Assembly (NCBI RefSeq): GCF_902459555.1
Contig: NZ_CABPSM010000022.1
Location: 1 to 64,000, forward strand
DNA length: 64,000 nucleotides
Reading direction: 5' to 3'
Origin: Pandoraea horticolens
Lineage (GTDB): Bacteria; Pseudomonadota; Gammaproteobacteria; Burkholderiales; Burkholderiaceae
This document shows, piece after piece, positions 15,970 through 25,789 of the stretch (its first letter is position 1; each line of letters begins with the position of its first letter). Under the pieces are notes generated by a model. The model saw only the letters and a program-made list of their open reading frames with translations. It had not been told where the DNA came from and made no database searches. The position numbers were made by a program, and so were the translations under genes.

Positions 15970-17508
15970 GTGCAGACATCCACTCAATCGCCATCGGACA
16001 ACCTGCTTGCGCCTTATGACCTGCTGGTCGTGGGCGGTGGGATCAACGGGACGGGCATTGCGCGCGACGCCGCTGGCCGCGGTCTGCGGGTGTTGCTCGT
16101 CGAGCAGGACGATCTGGCGTCTCATACTTCGTCGGCGAGTACCAAGCTGATTCACGGCGGTCTGCGCTATCTCGAGTATTACGAGTTCGGTCTGGTGCGC
16201 AAGGCGTTGCAGGAGCGTGAAGTGCTGCTGCGCGCCGCGCCGCACATCATGTGGCCGCTGCGTTTCGTGATGCCGCATATGCCGAATCTTCGTCCTGCGT
16301 GGCTGATTCGCGCGGGCCTGTTTCTTTACGATCACCTTGCACGACGCGAAATGCTGCCCGGCTCGCGCGGTATCGATCTGCGCCGGCATCCGGCGGGCGC
16401 ACCGCTGCGCCGTGAGTTGACGCGCGGTTTCGTCTACTCGGACGGCTGGGTGCAGGACGCGCGTCTGGTCGTGCTCAACGCGCAGGATGCGGCCGAGCGC
16501 GGTGCGACGATCCTCACGCGCACGAAGCTCATCGGCGCGGATCGCGGCGAGGCCATGTGGACGGCCCAGCTAGAGACGCCCGAGGGCACGCATCAGACCG
16601 TGCGTGCGCGGGCCATTGTCAATGCGGCCGGGCCGTGGGTGGGGCATCTGCTGGGCGACGTACTGCGCCAGAATGCGACGCATCGCGTGCGTATGGTCAA
16701 GGGCAGCCATATCGTGACGCGCAAGCTGTTCGATCACGATCACGCCTACATCTTCCAGAACCCGGACAAGCGCATCATCTTCGCGATTCCCTACGAGCGC
16801 GATTTCACGCTGATCGGCACGACCGATATCGAGTATCACGGCGACCCCGCGCAGGTCGCCATCGACGACGACGAGATTGCGTATCTTTGCCGGTCGGCCA
16901 GCGAGTATTTCACCAAGCCGATCGTGCCTGGCGATGTCGTCTGGACTTATGCGGGCGTGCGGCCGTTGATGGAAGAAGAGGTTTCGAACCCGTCGGCCGT
17001 CACGCGCGATTACAAGCTCGAACTGGACGCGCCCGGCACGCGCGCGCCGCTGCTGTCGGTGTTCGGCGGCAAGATCACGACATACCGTCGTCTCGCGGAA
17101 GAGGCGATGTCGCATCTGCATGGCCCGCTGGGCTTCACGCACGGCGACTGGACGGCGGGCGCGCCGCTGCCGGGCGGCGACATGGCCGAGCCGGATGCGG
17201 GGGCCTTCGAAACGTCGCTGCGCGCCCAGTTGCCGTGGCTGCCGCAGACGCTGGCGCATCGTTATGCGCGCACGTACGGAACGCGCACCCACGTGCTGGT
17301 TGGCGAAGCCAATTCGCTCGACGATCTGGGGCAACGCATCTGCGGCGATCTGTATGAAGCCGAGCTGCGCTATCTTGTGCAATACGAGTGGGCGCGCACG
17401 GCGCAAGACGTGCTGTGGCGCCGGACCAAGCTCGGGCTACATGTCGGCAAGGACGGCGAAGCTAGCGTGCAGCGATGGTTTGCACAGCACATGGAAATGG
17501 CCGCCTGA
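15970..17508 (+). CDS. glpD: Aerobic glycerol-3-phosphate dehydrogenase GlpD
   Basis: 512-aa FAD-dependent, membrane-associated dehydrogenase oxidising sn-glycerol-3-phosphate to dihydroxyacetone phosphate and passing electrons to ubiquinone. FAD-binding [22 protein letters not shown] at about 17-38, then [16 protein letters not shown] (55-70), [16 protein letters not shown] (about 270-285) and [15 protein letters not shown]. Length equals the usual 500-530 aa. The start is GTG with GGGAG at 15958-15962 seven bases ahead. glpK follows after 31 nt in the same operon. Confidence 0.96.
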   Translation: MQTSTQSPSDNLLAPYDLLVVGGGINGTGIARDAAGRGLRVLLVEQDDLASHTSSASTKLIHGGLRYLEYYEFGLVRKALQEREVLLRAAPHIMWPLRFVMPHMPNLRPAWLIRAGLFLYDHLARREMLPGSRGIDLRRHPAGAPLRRELTRGFVYSDGWVQDARLVVLNAQDAAERGATILTRTKLIGADRGEAMWTAQLETPEGTHQTVRARAIVNAAGPWVGHLLGDVLRQNATHRVRMVKGSHIVTRKLFDHDHAYIFQNPDKRIIFAIPYERDFTLIGTTDIEYHGDPAQVAIDDDEIAYLCRSASEYFTKPIVPGDVVWTYAGVRPLMEEEVSNPSAVTRDYKLELDAPGTRAPLLSVFGGKITTYRRLAEEAMSHLHGPLGFTHGDWTAGAPLPGGDMAEPDAGAFETSLRAQLPWLPQTLAHRYARTYGTRTHVLVGEANSLDDLGQRICGDLYEAELRYLVQYEWARTAQDVLWRRTKLGLHVGKDGEASVQRWFAQHMEMAA

Positions 17509-17539
17509 CGCCCGTAGAAAAAAACAGGAGACCAGCGCA

Positions 17540-19042
17540 ATGGCAGGAGGAGCGTACATCCTCGCGTTCGATCAGGGCACGACCAGTTCGCGGGCGTTGC
17601 TGTTCGATCGCGATGGCCATGTCGTGGCGACCGCGCAGAAGGAATTCCGTCAGATCTATCCGCACCCCGGCTGGGTCGAGCACGATCCGCGCGAAATTTG
17701 GTCGACGCAGGCTGGCGTTGCCGCCGAAGCGTTGACACATGCGGGCGTGGGCGGGAGCGACATTGCGGCCATTGGCATCACGAATCAGCGCGAGACGACT
17801 GTCGTGTGGGATCGCCGCACGGGCGAGCCGGTATACAACGCCATCGTCTGGCAGGATCGCCGGACGGCGGATTTCTGCGATGAGTTGCGTGCGCAAGGCA
17901 AGGAAAATCTCGTCGCCAGCCGCACCGGACTGCGTGTCGATTCGTACTTCTCCGGCACCAAGATTCGCTGGATTCTCGATAACGTCGACGGCGCGCGCGA
18001 CGCCGCCGAAGCGGGACACCTCGCCTTCGGCACGATTGATAGCTGGCTCGTATGGCATTTGACGGGCGGCAAGCTGCATGTGACGGATGTGTCGAACGCA
18101 TCGCGCACCATGCTCTTCAACATCCACACGCTCGCGTGGGACGATGAACTTCTCGCGCTGCTCGGCGTGCCGCGCAGCATGTTGCCGGAGGTGCGCTCGT
18201 CGAGCGAAGTGTTCGGACATACGGCCACGCCGCTGTTCCCGGTGCCGGTGCCGATTGCGGGCATCGCGGGCGATCAGCAGGCGGCCCTCTTTGGGCAGAT
18301 GTGTCTCTCGCCCGGCATGGTGAAGAACACGTACGGCACGGGCTGCTTCATGGTGATGAACACCGGCAGCAAGCCGCAGGCGTCCAGTCATAACCTGCTC
18401 ACGACGGTGGCCTGGAAGATTGGCAATCGGGTGGACTACGCGCTGGAGGGCAGCATCTTCATCGGCGGTGCGGTTGTGCAGTGGTTGCGCGACGGGTTGG
18501 GCATCATCCGCCATTCGCGCGACGTGGAAGCGCTCGCGACCAGCGTGCCCGACGCCGATGGTGTCGTCCTCGTGCCGGCATTCGCCGGGCTCGGCGCACC
18601 GCATTGGCAGCCACGCGCACGCGGCACATTGTTCGGCGCGACACGCGGCACCACTGCCGCCCATGTGGCGCGTGCGGCACTCGAGAGCATTGCTTTTCAG
18701 ACGCTCGACGTCTTGCGCGCGATGGAAGCCGACGCCGGTTTGCATGTGTCGGAGTTGCGGGTCGACGGCGGCGCGGCGGCCAACGATCTTCTGATGCAAT
18801 GGCAGGCGGATTTGCTGGGGGCGGACGTGGTGCGTCCCAAGGTCATCGAGACGACCGCCGCAGGGGCCGCCTATCTCGCCGGGCTCGCTGTGGGATTCTG
18901 GCCGGATATGGACACGCTGCAACGCCAATGGCAGTTACAGCGGCGCTTTTCCCGCAAGCTCTCCGAGAGCGATGTCGATCGTGCTGTCAGGGGTTGGCAG
19001 CGCGCGGTGCGCGCCGCCAAGGTCTGGGCGGAAGAGGGCTGA
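17540..19042 (+). CDS. glpK: Glycerol kinase GlpK
   Basis: 500-aa FGGY-family kinase forming sn-glycerol-3-phosphate from glycerol and ATP. Signatures: [12 protein letters not shown] at the N-terminus (6-17), [14 protein letters not shown] (about 79-92), [14 protein letters not shown] (about 240-253) and the C-terminal [14 protein letters not shown]. The long upstream frame lies inside glpD; CAGGAG at 17525-17530 and the FDQGTT position fix ATG 17540. No glycerol facilitator gene (glpF) follows, as it often does. Confidence 0.96.
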   Translation: MAGGAYILAFDQGTTSSRALLFDRDGHVVATAQKEFRQIYPHPGWVEHDPREIWSTQAGVAAEALTHAGVGGSDIAAIGITNQRETTVVWDRRTGEPVYNAIVWQDRRTADFCDELRAQGKENLVASRTGLRVDSYFSGTKIRWILDNVDGARDAAEAGHLAFGTIDSWLVWHLTGGKLHVTDVSNASRTMLFNIHTLAWDDELLALLGVPRSMLPEVRSSSEVFGHTATPLFPVPVPIAGIAGDQQAALFGQMCLSPGMVKNTYGTGCFMVMNTGSKPQASSHNLLTTVAWKIGNRVDYALEGSIFIGGAVVQWLRDGLGIIRHSRDVEALATSVPDADGVVLVPAFAGLGAPHWQPRARGTLFGATRGTTAAHVARAALESIAFQTLDVLRAMEADAGLHVSELRVDGGAAANDLLMQWQADLLGADVVRPKVIETTAAGAAYLAGLAVGFWPDMDTLQRQWQLQRRFSRKLSESDVDRAVRGWQRAVRAAKVWAEEG

Positions 19043-19777
19043 AGCCACCTGACGAGGGTCGGCTTCAGCGCAAGGCTCTTCCGGGCGCCACATGGCGCCG
19101 GTCTCCGGCGGCATCATGCCGCCGGTGCCGCCAGCTCGCGCACCGCTCGCGCGGCTGACGGCGGGCTGATTTGGCCGGACTCGCAGGTGCGAGCGACCGG
19201 GCGCAGGGACTTAGGGCGCAAGGCCCGGTGCGGCGCATTTGCATAATCCCCTCCCTGTGTATTTCCCATCGTCCGACGTCAATCGATCACTAGTGCAATC
19301 CGTCCGCCTCCGGGGCGCTCCCGGCGAGGGATTGGCATCGGGCGTGCCGGGGCCATGTGGCGTGCATGACTTGATTCCCGAGGCGGTCGACCTGGGCGAA
19401 GAGACGTTCCCGGAGGCGGACGACTTGCACACTTACCGATGCGAGAAGCATGCCAGTGGCTGCAACTCATTGAATCAACAGGGAAGTTCGATGTTTGATA
19501 CGGACTGTGCTCAGCCTTTCGGATGAAAACGTTTCAGGAATGAAAGGTGAAGGGGGACGTGGTGCGCGGGACGTAACACGCCGCCGCGGGGGCACCCGTT
19601 CAAGGCGTCGGATGCCGCACCGGTGACGGCAAATTGGGCAATGCACTTGACACTCAATGCTGGCGGGCGTTTGCGCCGCCGGCCGAGTACTTATGCAAAG
19701 GGTTATCAACAGTAGTTGTGGATATCCTTGCCGGTCTGCCGGTGCGGAACCTGCAAAATCAATTGGATGACGATGGG
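19043..19777. other. 735-bp gap with tandem hairpins and DnaA-box-like 9-mers
   Basis: No credible gene; the short frames here lack ribosome-binding sites and recognisable content. Two tandem hairpins follow glpK: GGCGCC arms at 19084-19099 and perfect 9-bp arms at 19105-19125, neither with a T-run, so at best a weak or Rho-assisted stop. Near the right end TTATCAACA (19703-19711) and TGTGGATAT (19718-19726, opposite orientation) resemble DnaA boxes but stand alone. Confidence 0.5.
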
Positions 19778-20482
19778 TCAGGCCGCCGGCTTCTTGCCGA
19801 CGGTGAAAGCGATCTCGCCCACTCCTGCCACACCGGCGCTGACCTTGTCGCCCGGTTCGAGCGGCCCGACGCCCGCAGGCGTGCCGGTGAAGATCAGATC
19901 GCCCGCAGCGAGCTTCACGCTGCGCGAGATCTCGGCGATGAGGTCGGGCACCGACCAGATCAACTCATTGAGATCGCCGGTCTGACGGTTCTCGCCGTTC
20001 ACGTCCAGCCACACGCGGCCTTCCTTCGGATGACCGACTTCCGCCACCGCGTGGAGCGGGCCGCAGGGTGCCGAGGCGTCGAACGCTTTACCCCAGTCCC
20101 ATGGACGACGTGTGTCTTTGGCCTGTTGCTGGAGGTCGCGGCGCGTGAGATCGACACCGACACCGTAGCCCCACACCAGCGACAGCGCGTGGCCGGCATC
20201 GACATTCTCGCCGTCAGCGCCAATGGCGACGACCAGCTCGATTTCGTGATGCAGCTCGCTCGTGAGCGGCGGGTAGGGCAGCGTGCCTTCGGCGGCAACG
20301 ACGGCGTCGGCCGGCTTCATGAAGAAGAACGGCGGCTCGCGATCCGGATTGCTGCCCATCTCGCGCGCGTGCGCGGCGTAGTTACGGCCGACGCAGAATA
20401 CGCGGCGCACGGGGAAACGAGCGTCGCTGCCTGCGACGGCGACCGACGCCTGAGGCGGGGCCGAAATAACAAATTGGCTCAT
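19778..20482 (-). CDS. Fumarylacetoacetate-hydrolase-family protein, fumarylpyruvate-hydrolase-like
   Basis: 234-aa cytosolic hydrolase of the FAH superfamily. It has the short FAH core: CVGRNYAAHAREMG (30-43), FFFMKPADAV (52-61), LHHEIELVVAIG (about 77-88, metal-binding Glu residues) and LIFTGTPAGVGPLEPGD near the C-terminus. The length and VGRNYAAHAREMG segment resemble fumarylpyruvate hydrolases of gentisate pathways (NagK type), but no gentisate dioxygenase or isomerase gene is adjacent, so the substrate is inferred. It lies downstream of the VOC gene on the same strand, with an inverted repeat (20526-20549) between them. Confidence 0.85.
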   Translation of the reverse strand: MSQFVISAPPQASVAVAGSDARFPVRRVFCVGRNYAAHAREMGSNPDREPPFFFMKPADAVVAAEGTLPYPPLTSELHHEIELVVAIGADGENVDAGHALSLVWGYGVGVDLTRRDLQQQAKDTRRPWDWGKAFDASAPCGPLHAVAEVGHPKEGRVWLDVNGENRQTGDLNELIWSVPDLIAEISRSVKLAAGDLIFTGTPAGVGPLEPGDKVSAGVAGVGEIAFTVGKKPAA

Positions 20483-20525
20483 GAGAAGACTCTTGGCTGA
20501 AACGAAACAGTAACCGACAAAACAC

Positions 20526-20549
20526 AGGCGCCGACATACGGCGGCGCCT
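20526..20549. terminator. Weak terminator-like hairpin between VOC and FAH genes
   Basis: Arms AGGCGCCG (20526-20533) and CGGCGCCT (20542-20549) form an 8-bp perfect stem. On the minus strand it is followed by GTGTTTTG, a poor T-tract, so it may only partly separate the two co-directional genes or act as an RNA processing stem. Confidence 0.4.
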
Positions 20550-20605
20550 TGAATACCCTCGCGCCTACCGGCGCAAGCGACAGTGGAGTGGCATGAAGCA
20601 CGGCC

Positions 20606-21025
20606 TCACTTGGCGAAGACCTGCGACAGGTCGGCAAATGCTTTGAACTCCAGCGCATTGCCCGCCGGGTCGTAGAAGAACAGCGTCGCCTGCTCGCCCA
20701 CCTGTCCGGCGAAGCGAATATGCGGTTGGATCACGAAACGGGTCCCGGCAGCGCGCAGACGATCGGCCAGTGCATGCCACGCGGGCATGTCAAGGATAAC
20801 GCCGAAATGCGGGACGGGAACCTCGTCGCCGTCGACCGGATTCGTGATGCGCTTGCCCGCCTCGTCCGGCGAGAGATGCGCGACCAGTTGATGACCGAAA
20901 AAATCGAAATCGATCCAGTGATCCGAACTACGGCCTTCGGTACAGCCCATCACGCCACCGTAGAAGCGGCGGGCCGCTTCGAGGTCATCGACGGGAAACG
21001 CGAGATGAAAGAGCGGTGTTGCCAT
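20606..21025 (-). CDS. VOC-superfamily (glyoxalase/dioxygenase fold) protein
   Basis: 139-aa single VOC domain. It begins [23 protein letters not shown] with the first metal-ligand His at residue 7, has [19 protein letters not shown] at mid-length (second His) and [15 protein letters not shown] with a ligand-type Glu near the C-terminus, so the metal site appears intact. GGAG seven bases before ATG supports the start. Members act as lyases, isomerases or dioxygenases; this one cannot be narrowed down. It sits divergent from a LysR gene and upstream of the FAH-family hydrolase, suggesting a short catabolic unit under that regulator. Confidence 0.82.
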   Translation of the reverse strand: MATPLFHLAFPVDDLEAARRFYGGVMGCTEGRSSDHWIDFDFFGHQLVAHLSPDEAGKRITNPVDGDEVPVPHFGVILDMPAWHALADRLRAAGTRFVIQPHIRFAGQVGEQATLFFYDPAGNALEFKAFADLSQVFAK

Positions 21026-21206
21026 GTGGGACTCCGGCGCAATGTGGGGTTGAACGAGATTCGAATGCCGCGTGGACTCGCGGACGTCTTTTTTCCTTGT
21101 CCATCGGCGGGCGGAATGCTCTCACCGATTTGCTGTAGATTCTATCCATCGATAAAAATAATCAGAAACGAATAATTCAACCGCTCAGCAACGAAATTTT
21201 CGATCA

Positions 21207-22142
21207 ATGATCCGTTACCTGAAAACCTTCGTCACGGCAGCCGAAACCGCTTCGTTCTCGGCGGCGGGCGCGCGTCTCGGACTGACGCAGTCGGCCGTGA
21301 GCGCACAGATTCAGCGTCTCGAAGACGATCTCGGCGTGCAGCTCTTCGAGCGAACCGGACGCGCCGTGTCGCTCTCGGACGATGGCCGCCGCCTGCTCGC
21401 GCAGGCGCAAGGGGTGATCGCCGGATACCAGGCCATGCGCGGCGAGGCCGGGACGCACGACGCACAAGCAGCACTGGCGCCTATTCATGTCGGTGCGATC
21501 CTCACTGTGCAGCTTGGTCTGTTGCCGGGCGCGGTGCAACGCTGGACGGCGCTCGGGGCGATGCCGCATCTGAACATCGTGCCGGGCATGTCGGTGCAAT
21601 TGCTGGGGCAGCTCGACGCGAAAGAACTCGATCTGGCGGTGATGATCCGGCCCCGCATTGGGGTGCCCGCCGATATGAAATGGCTCACGCTCATGCAGGA
21701 GCCTTATGTTGCCATCGCGCCGGAGGGGACTCGCGGCACGGTGGCCGATTGGGTGGCGGAGATGCCCTTCGTGCGCTACAACCGGCGCTCGTACGGTGGC
21801 GACCTGGTCGAGCGATACCTGCGACGGCACCGCCTCTGGGTGCGCGAAGGGGTGGAGCTGGACGAGCCCGAAGTCATTCTTCGTCTGGTGCGCGCGCGAC
21901 TGGGATGGTCGATCGTGCCCGCGACGCTCATCGGCCTGCCCGTCGACGGTCAGGCGGTGGAGAGGGTGGGGAAGGCGGGCAAAGCCGGCGCGGCAGCCGT
22001 TCATGGCGTTCGGGTGCTGCCGCTCTCCGGCGCGCCGCTCACACGCGAGCTGGGGGTACTCGTGCGTCAATCGGCGCTCAAACGTGCGCCGGTTGCCACG
22101 CTGATGAAATGTCTCGCCGACGAAGCTCAGTCTCTGGGGTAG
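21207..22142 (+). CDS. LysR-family transcriptional regulator
   Basis: 311-aa LTTR: N-terminal winged HTH (residues 1-60: MIRYLKTFVTAAETASFSAA and LTQSAVSAQIQRLEDDLG) and a C-terminal LysR substrate-binding domain (about 92-300). It is divergent from the VOC-FAH pair, so that pair is the likely target. A small inverted repeat TATC-N4-GATA (21143-21154) lies in the shared promoter region. Its last 16 nt overlap the convergent outer-membrane-factor gene. Confidence 0.9.
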   Translation: MIRYLKTFVTAAETASFSAAGARLGLTQSAVSAQIQRLEDDLGVQLFERTGRAVSLSDDGRRLLAQAQGVIAGYQAMRGEAGTHDAQAALAPIHVGAILTVQLGLLPGAVQRWTALGAMPHLNIVPGMSVQLLGQLDAKELDLAVMIRPRIGVPADMKWLTLMQEPYVAIAPEGTRGTVADWVAEMPFVRYNRRSYGGDLVERYLRRHRLWVREGVELDEPEVILRLVRARLGWSIVPATLIGLPVDGQAVERVGKAGKAGAAAVHGVRVLPLSGAPLTRELGVLVRQSALKRAPVATLMKCLADEAQSLG

Positions 22143-23650
22143 GTTTCGGCCCTCGATTCCGCTGGCTCCGTTGCTGCTCCGCCCAGTGCTTGCCAAAGCG
22201 CGGCCGTGTCTGTCAGACGAGCCCCTTGCGCGTCGAGCCGGGCGCGAGTGGCGTCGAGTGCCTGCCGTTGCGCGTCGAGCAACGAGAGATGGCTGATGCC
22301 CCCCACGCGATATCGCTCGCTCGCTATCCGGAACGCCGCTTCCGCCCGGCGGGCGGCATCGTCACGGGCTGTGAGGGCGGCAGCGTCGGCCTCCAGCGCG
22401 CGCATGGCGTCGGCGACTTGCGTGAGGCCGAGCAGCACGGTGTCCTGATACGACGCCAGTGCGGCGTCGTAAGCGGCGAGCGCCGAGCGCCGTAGCGCGT
22501 GCAACTCGCCGCCGCGAAACAGCGGCTGGAGCAGGTTCATCCCGAGGCTCCAGATGTTGACGCCGTTACCCAGATCAGCCGTTCGCATGCGTTGGGTGCC
22601 GAAGCTGCCGGAGAGCGTGAACTGCGGGTAAAGATTCGCAGTCGCCACACCGACGTCGGCGCTCGCCTTGTGCAGCAGCGCTTCCGACGCGCGGATATCC
22701 GGGCGTCGCTGGGCCAATGTCGATGGCAGGGAAACGGGAACCGTCTGCGGCAGTGTCAGGCCGTTGAGATCGACGACGGGGGACGTGAACGCCCCCGGGG
22801 CTCGACCGGTCAGGCGCGCCAATTGATGATCGTATTGGGCGATCTGCAAGCGCAGCGCGGGTAACTGCGCTTCGGTCTGTGCAACGAGCGCCGCCTGATT
22901 CTCGACGTCCAACGGTGCTACGCCTCCCACACGTTGCCGCGCGCGCGTGATACCGAGCTGTGCCCGCTGTGCGCTCGCCATGCCTTCCAGCGCCGAGAGC
23001 TGGGCTCGTGCACTGGCTTGCCGCAGGGCCGCCGTCACAACATTGCCCGCGAGCGAGAGCCGGGCGGCTTCCGCTTCGAAGCGCTGGTAGTCGATCTGAG
23101 CAGCCAGACCTTCCAGCACGCGTCGATTCCCGCCGAAGACATCCAGCGTGTAAGAGATGTTGACGCTCGCGTTGTATAGGGTGAACGGCCCGGGGCTCGG
23201 CACGCTGGTGATGCCGAACGATGCGAGATCGACCTGCTCGCGTGTGCCGGAGAGCTTCAGATCGGCAGACGGCAGCCATCGCGCACCTGCCTGCGCGCGG
23301 TAGTCTTCTTGCGCCTGACGCAACTTGGCCTGTGCTTGGCGCAGGGTCGGGCTATCGGCCAGGGCTTGGGCGACGAGCGCGTCCAGCGCGGGCGAGCCGA
23401 AGCGGGTCCACCAACGCGATGGCACGTCGTCCCCGGCAGCGAGCGTTTGCGCCGCACCCTGTGTGCCGCCTGTTCCGGCGGTCGAAGAGAGTTGCACGCC
23501 GGTCGTGTATCGAGCAACGTCCGTAGGTTCGGGCGTGTGGAAGTCCGGCCCGACCGCGCAGGCGGCGAGTGTTGCGCCAAGCCCGAGTGCGAGCCATCGC
23601 AATGCGCTGCGGGCAGGGCGGTGACGATGCGCACGGTGGGCAACTCTCAT
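22127..23650 (-). CDS. Outer-membrane efflux lipoprotein, NodT family
   Basis: 507-aa outer-membrane factor (TolC/NodT fold). The basic N-terminus and hydrophobic helix end in lipobox LAAC (about residue 30), followed by AVGPDFHTPEP, the standard start of mature NodT proteins. Two OEP domains follow (about 85-280 and 300-490) with long helices. The open frame extends upstream of 23650 into the permease gene, but MRVAHRAHRHRP at 23650 gives the correct lipoprotein signal. It is the last gene of the exporter operon, 7 nt after the permease stop, and would provide the outer-membrane channel. Confidence 0.92.
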   Translation of the reverse strand: MRVAHRAHRHRPARSALRWLALGLGATLAACAVGPDFHTPEPTDVARYTTGVQLSSTAGTGGTQGAAQTLAAGDDVPSRWWTRFGSPALDALVAQALADSPTLRQAQAKLRQAQEDYRAQAGARWLPSADLKLSGTREQVDLASFGITSVPSPGPFTLYNASVNISYTLDVFGGNRRVLEGLAAQIDYQRFEAEAARLSLAGNVVTAALRQASARAQLSALEGMASAQRAQLGITRARQRVGGVAPLDVENQAALVAQTEAQLPALRLQIAQYDHQLARLTGRAPGAFTSPVVDLNGLTLPQTVPVSLPSTLAQRRPDIRASEALLHKASADVGVATANLYPQFTLSGSFGTQRMRTADLGNGVNIWSLGMNLLQPLFRGGELHALRRSALAAYDAALASYQDTVLLGLTQVADAMRALEADAAALTARDDAARRAEAAFRIASERYRVGGISHLSLLDAQRQALDATRARLDAQGARLTDTAALWQALGGAATEPAESRAETYPRD

Positions 23651-23657
23651 GATGGCC

Positions 23658-24800
23658 TCAGTCGAGCGTTCGTTTGTAGAACCTGACGGCCACCGCCATG
23701 AGAACGGCGGAGAAGACCAGCAGCGGCCACAGGTCATGCCAGGCGTCGCCCCATCCGTTGCCCTTGAGCAGAATGCCGCGAATGAGCCGGTTGAAATAGG
23801 TGAGCGGCAGGACATTGCCGATGGCCTGTGCCCACGCAGGCATGCCGCGAAACGGGAACATGAAGCCCGAGAGCAGCATGTTCGGCAGAAAATAGAACAC
23901 GGTGAGTTGCATGGCCTGCAACTGATTCTGCGCGAACGACGAGAGTGCGATGCCCACCGTCAGATTGGCCGCGATGAAGACCAGGGCCGCGAGATAGATG
24001 GCGATCACGCTGCCTTCGAACGGCACGTGAAAGGCGAAACGCGCGGCGATAAGAATGATGCTTGCCTGAATCAGTCCGATGGCAATGTACGGCACGATCT
24101 TGCCCGTCATGACTTCGATGGGCCGCACCGGCGTGGCGAGCAGATTTTCCATCGTCCCGCGCTCGCGCTCACGCACGATGGCGAGCCCCGTCATCATGGC
24201 GAGCGTCATCGTCAGAATCACCCCCATTAGTCCGGGGATGATGTTGTATTGCGTGATGCCCTCGGCGTTGTACAGCCGGTGCACCTGCACGTCGAAGGCG
24301 CTCTGCCCGCCGGCGAGTGGCGCGAGCGGGCCGGTCAGGTCTTTCTGCGCGACTGACTGCGCGATGGCGGGTAGCGCGCCGAGTGCCGAGGCCATTGCCA
24401 TCGGGTCTGTCGCGTCGGCCTCGATGAGCACGGCAGGCCGTTCGCCGCGCAACAACCGTCGTGTGAAGTCGGCGGGGATATTCAGCACGAACTGAACGCG
24501 TCCCTGCGCCAGCGCGGCGCGTCCCGCTTCCTCGCTCGTGAGCGTCTCGGTCACGTGGAAGTACCCCGAGTGCTCCATTGCCGCCATGAAGCTGCGCGTG
24601 AATTCGCTGTCGTCGGCAACGATCGCCGCAGTGGGCATGTGCTTCGGATCGGTGTTGATGGCGAAGCCGAAGAGCGTCAGTTGCACGAGCGGCACGCCCA
24701 CGATCATCGCGAAGGTCACGCGGTCGCGGCGCAGTTGCAGGAACTCCTTGCACACGATGCTCCACCACCGCGCGATGGAGAACCCCAGCGGCGTGCTCAT
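23658..24800 (-). CDS. ABC-2-type exporter permease (YbhR/YhhJ family)
   Basis: 380-aa inner-membrane permease. One N-terminal TM helix (about 28-50), a large periplasmic domain (about 50-175) and a cluster of five TM helices (about 180-375) with RERERGTMENLLATPVRP between TM segments, the signature of this ABC-2 group. The start at 24800 overlaps the ATPase stop by 4 nt (ATGA). Such transporters usually have two permeases or one homodimer; only one gene is present here, so a homodimer is expected. Substrate unknown; related systems export drugs or dyes. Confidence 0.92.
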   Translation of the reverse strand: MSTPLGFSIARWWSIVCKEFLQLRRDRVTFAMIVGVPLVQLTLFGFAINTDPKHMPTAAIVADDSEFTRSFMAAMEHSGYFHVTETLTSEEAGRAALAQGRVQFVLNIPADFTRRLLRGERPAVLIEADATDPMAMASALGALPAIAQSVAQKDLTGPLAPLAGGQSAFDVQVHRLYNAEGITQYNIIPGLMGVILTMTLAMMTGLAIVRERERGTMENLLATPVRPIEVMTGKIVPYIAIGLIQASIILIAARFAFHVPFEGSVIAIYLAALVFIAANLTVGIALSSFAQNQLQAMQLTVFYFLPNMLLSGFMFPFRGMPAWAQAIGNVLPLTYFNRLIRGILLKGNGWGDAWHDLWPLLVFSAVLMAVAVRFYKRTLD

Positions 24801-25789
24801 GCGCGGTCTCCGAAGTTGTCCTTCGCGTGGCTCATCAGGTAGATGAAGACGTCTTCCAGGCTGGTATCGATGGGGGTGACGCGTAGCCCGTGTGTGTCGG
24901 CCAGTTCGTGCAGCACCTTGCCCAGCGCGTCGGCGTTCGACCCGCTGACATGCAGCGCGCCGCCGAACGCGACCGTCTGCGCCACGGCGGGTTGTGCGCG
25001 CAGTTCGCGCGCCAGATCGACGAGATTGTCGGCATGTACCGTCCATGTCGACAGATGTTGGCTGTCGATGATCTCCGACGCCGTGCCCTTCGCGAGCAAC
25101 TCGCCGTAGGAGATGTAAGCGAGCTTGTGGCAGCGCTCCGCTTCGTCCATGTAATGCGTGCTCACGAGTACGGAAATGCCGCGTGAGGCCAACTCGTGCA
25201 GTTCCTCCCAGAAGTCGCGCCGGGCGCTCGGGTCGACGCCGGCGGTCGGCTCGTCGAGCAGCAACACCCGCGGCTCGTGCAGCATGCACGCCGCGAGTGC
25301 GAGGCGCTGTTTCCAGCCGCCCGAGAGTGAGCCGGTCAACTGCTTTGCACGGCCTTTCAGGCCGAGTCCTTCAATGGCGCGATCGACCGCCTCGCGCCGG
25401 TTCGGCATGCCGTATACGCGCGCCACGAAATCCAGATTCTCGCGAATCGTCAGGTCTTCCCAGTACGAGAAACGTTGTGTCATATAGCCGACCTGACGCT
25501 TGATCTGCGCGCTCTCGCGCACGATGTCGAAGCCCAGGCAGGTGCCGCTGCCCGAGTCGGGCGTGAGCAACCCGCACATCATGCGGATGCAGGTCGTCTT
25601 GCCGCTGCCGTTCGGGCCGAGAAAGCCGAAGACCTCGCCGCGCCGCACTTGCAACGATACGTTCCTGACGACGTGCTTGTCGCCAAAGTGCTTGTTCAAT
25701 CCGTTCACGTCGATGGCGAGATCTTCATGGCCACCGCGACTGCCTCGCAACGCAGCGGTATCGGGCGGCGGTGTGTCGTAGCCGTTCAT
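24797..25789 (-). CDS. ABC exporter ATPase
   Basis: 330-aa ATP-binding subunit of the exporter. Walker A GPNGSGKT at about 54-61, signature LSGGWKQRLALAA (an LSGGQ variant), Walker B LLLDEPTAGVDP and the H-loop STHYMDEAERC. The C-terminal extension with SLEDVFIYLM is typical of ABC-2 drug-export ATPases. Start ATG at 25789 overlaps the adaptor stop by 4 nt (ATGA). The open frame beyond that lies inside the adaptor gene and is ignored. Confidence 0.94.
   Translation of the reverse strand: MNGYDTPPPDTAALRGSRGGHEDLAIDVNGLNKHFGDKHVVRNVSLQVRRGEVFGFLGPNGSGKTTCIRMMCGLLTPDSGSGTCLGFDIVRESAQIKRQVGYMTQRFSYWEDLTIRENLDFVARVYGMPNRREAVDRAIEGLGLKGRAKQLTGSLSGGWKQRLALAACMLHEPRVLLLDEPTAGVDPSARRDFWEELHELASRGISVLVSTHYMDEAERCHKLAYISYGELLAKGTASEIIDSQHLSTWTVHADNLVDLARELRAQPAVAQTVAFGGALHVSGSNADALGKVLHELADTHGLRVTPIDTSLEDVFIYLMSHAKDNFGDRA

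Noticed and set aside
19239-19526. Plus-strand 95-codon frame in the gap after glpK
   Set aside because: No ribosome-binding site, no motif, overlapped by similar-length frames on the other strand.
19703-19726. Chromosome origin
   Set aside because: Only two imperfect DnaA-like boxes, no AT-rich unwinding element and no dnaA/parAB/rep genes nearby.
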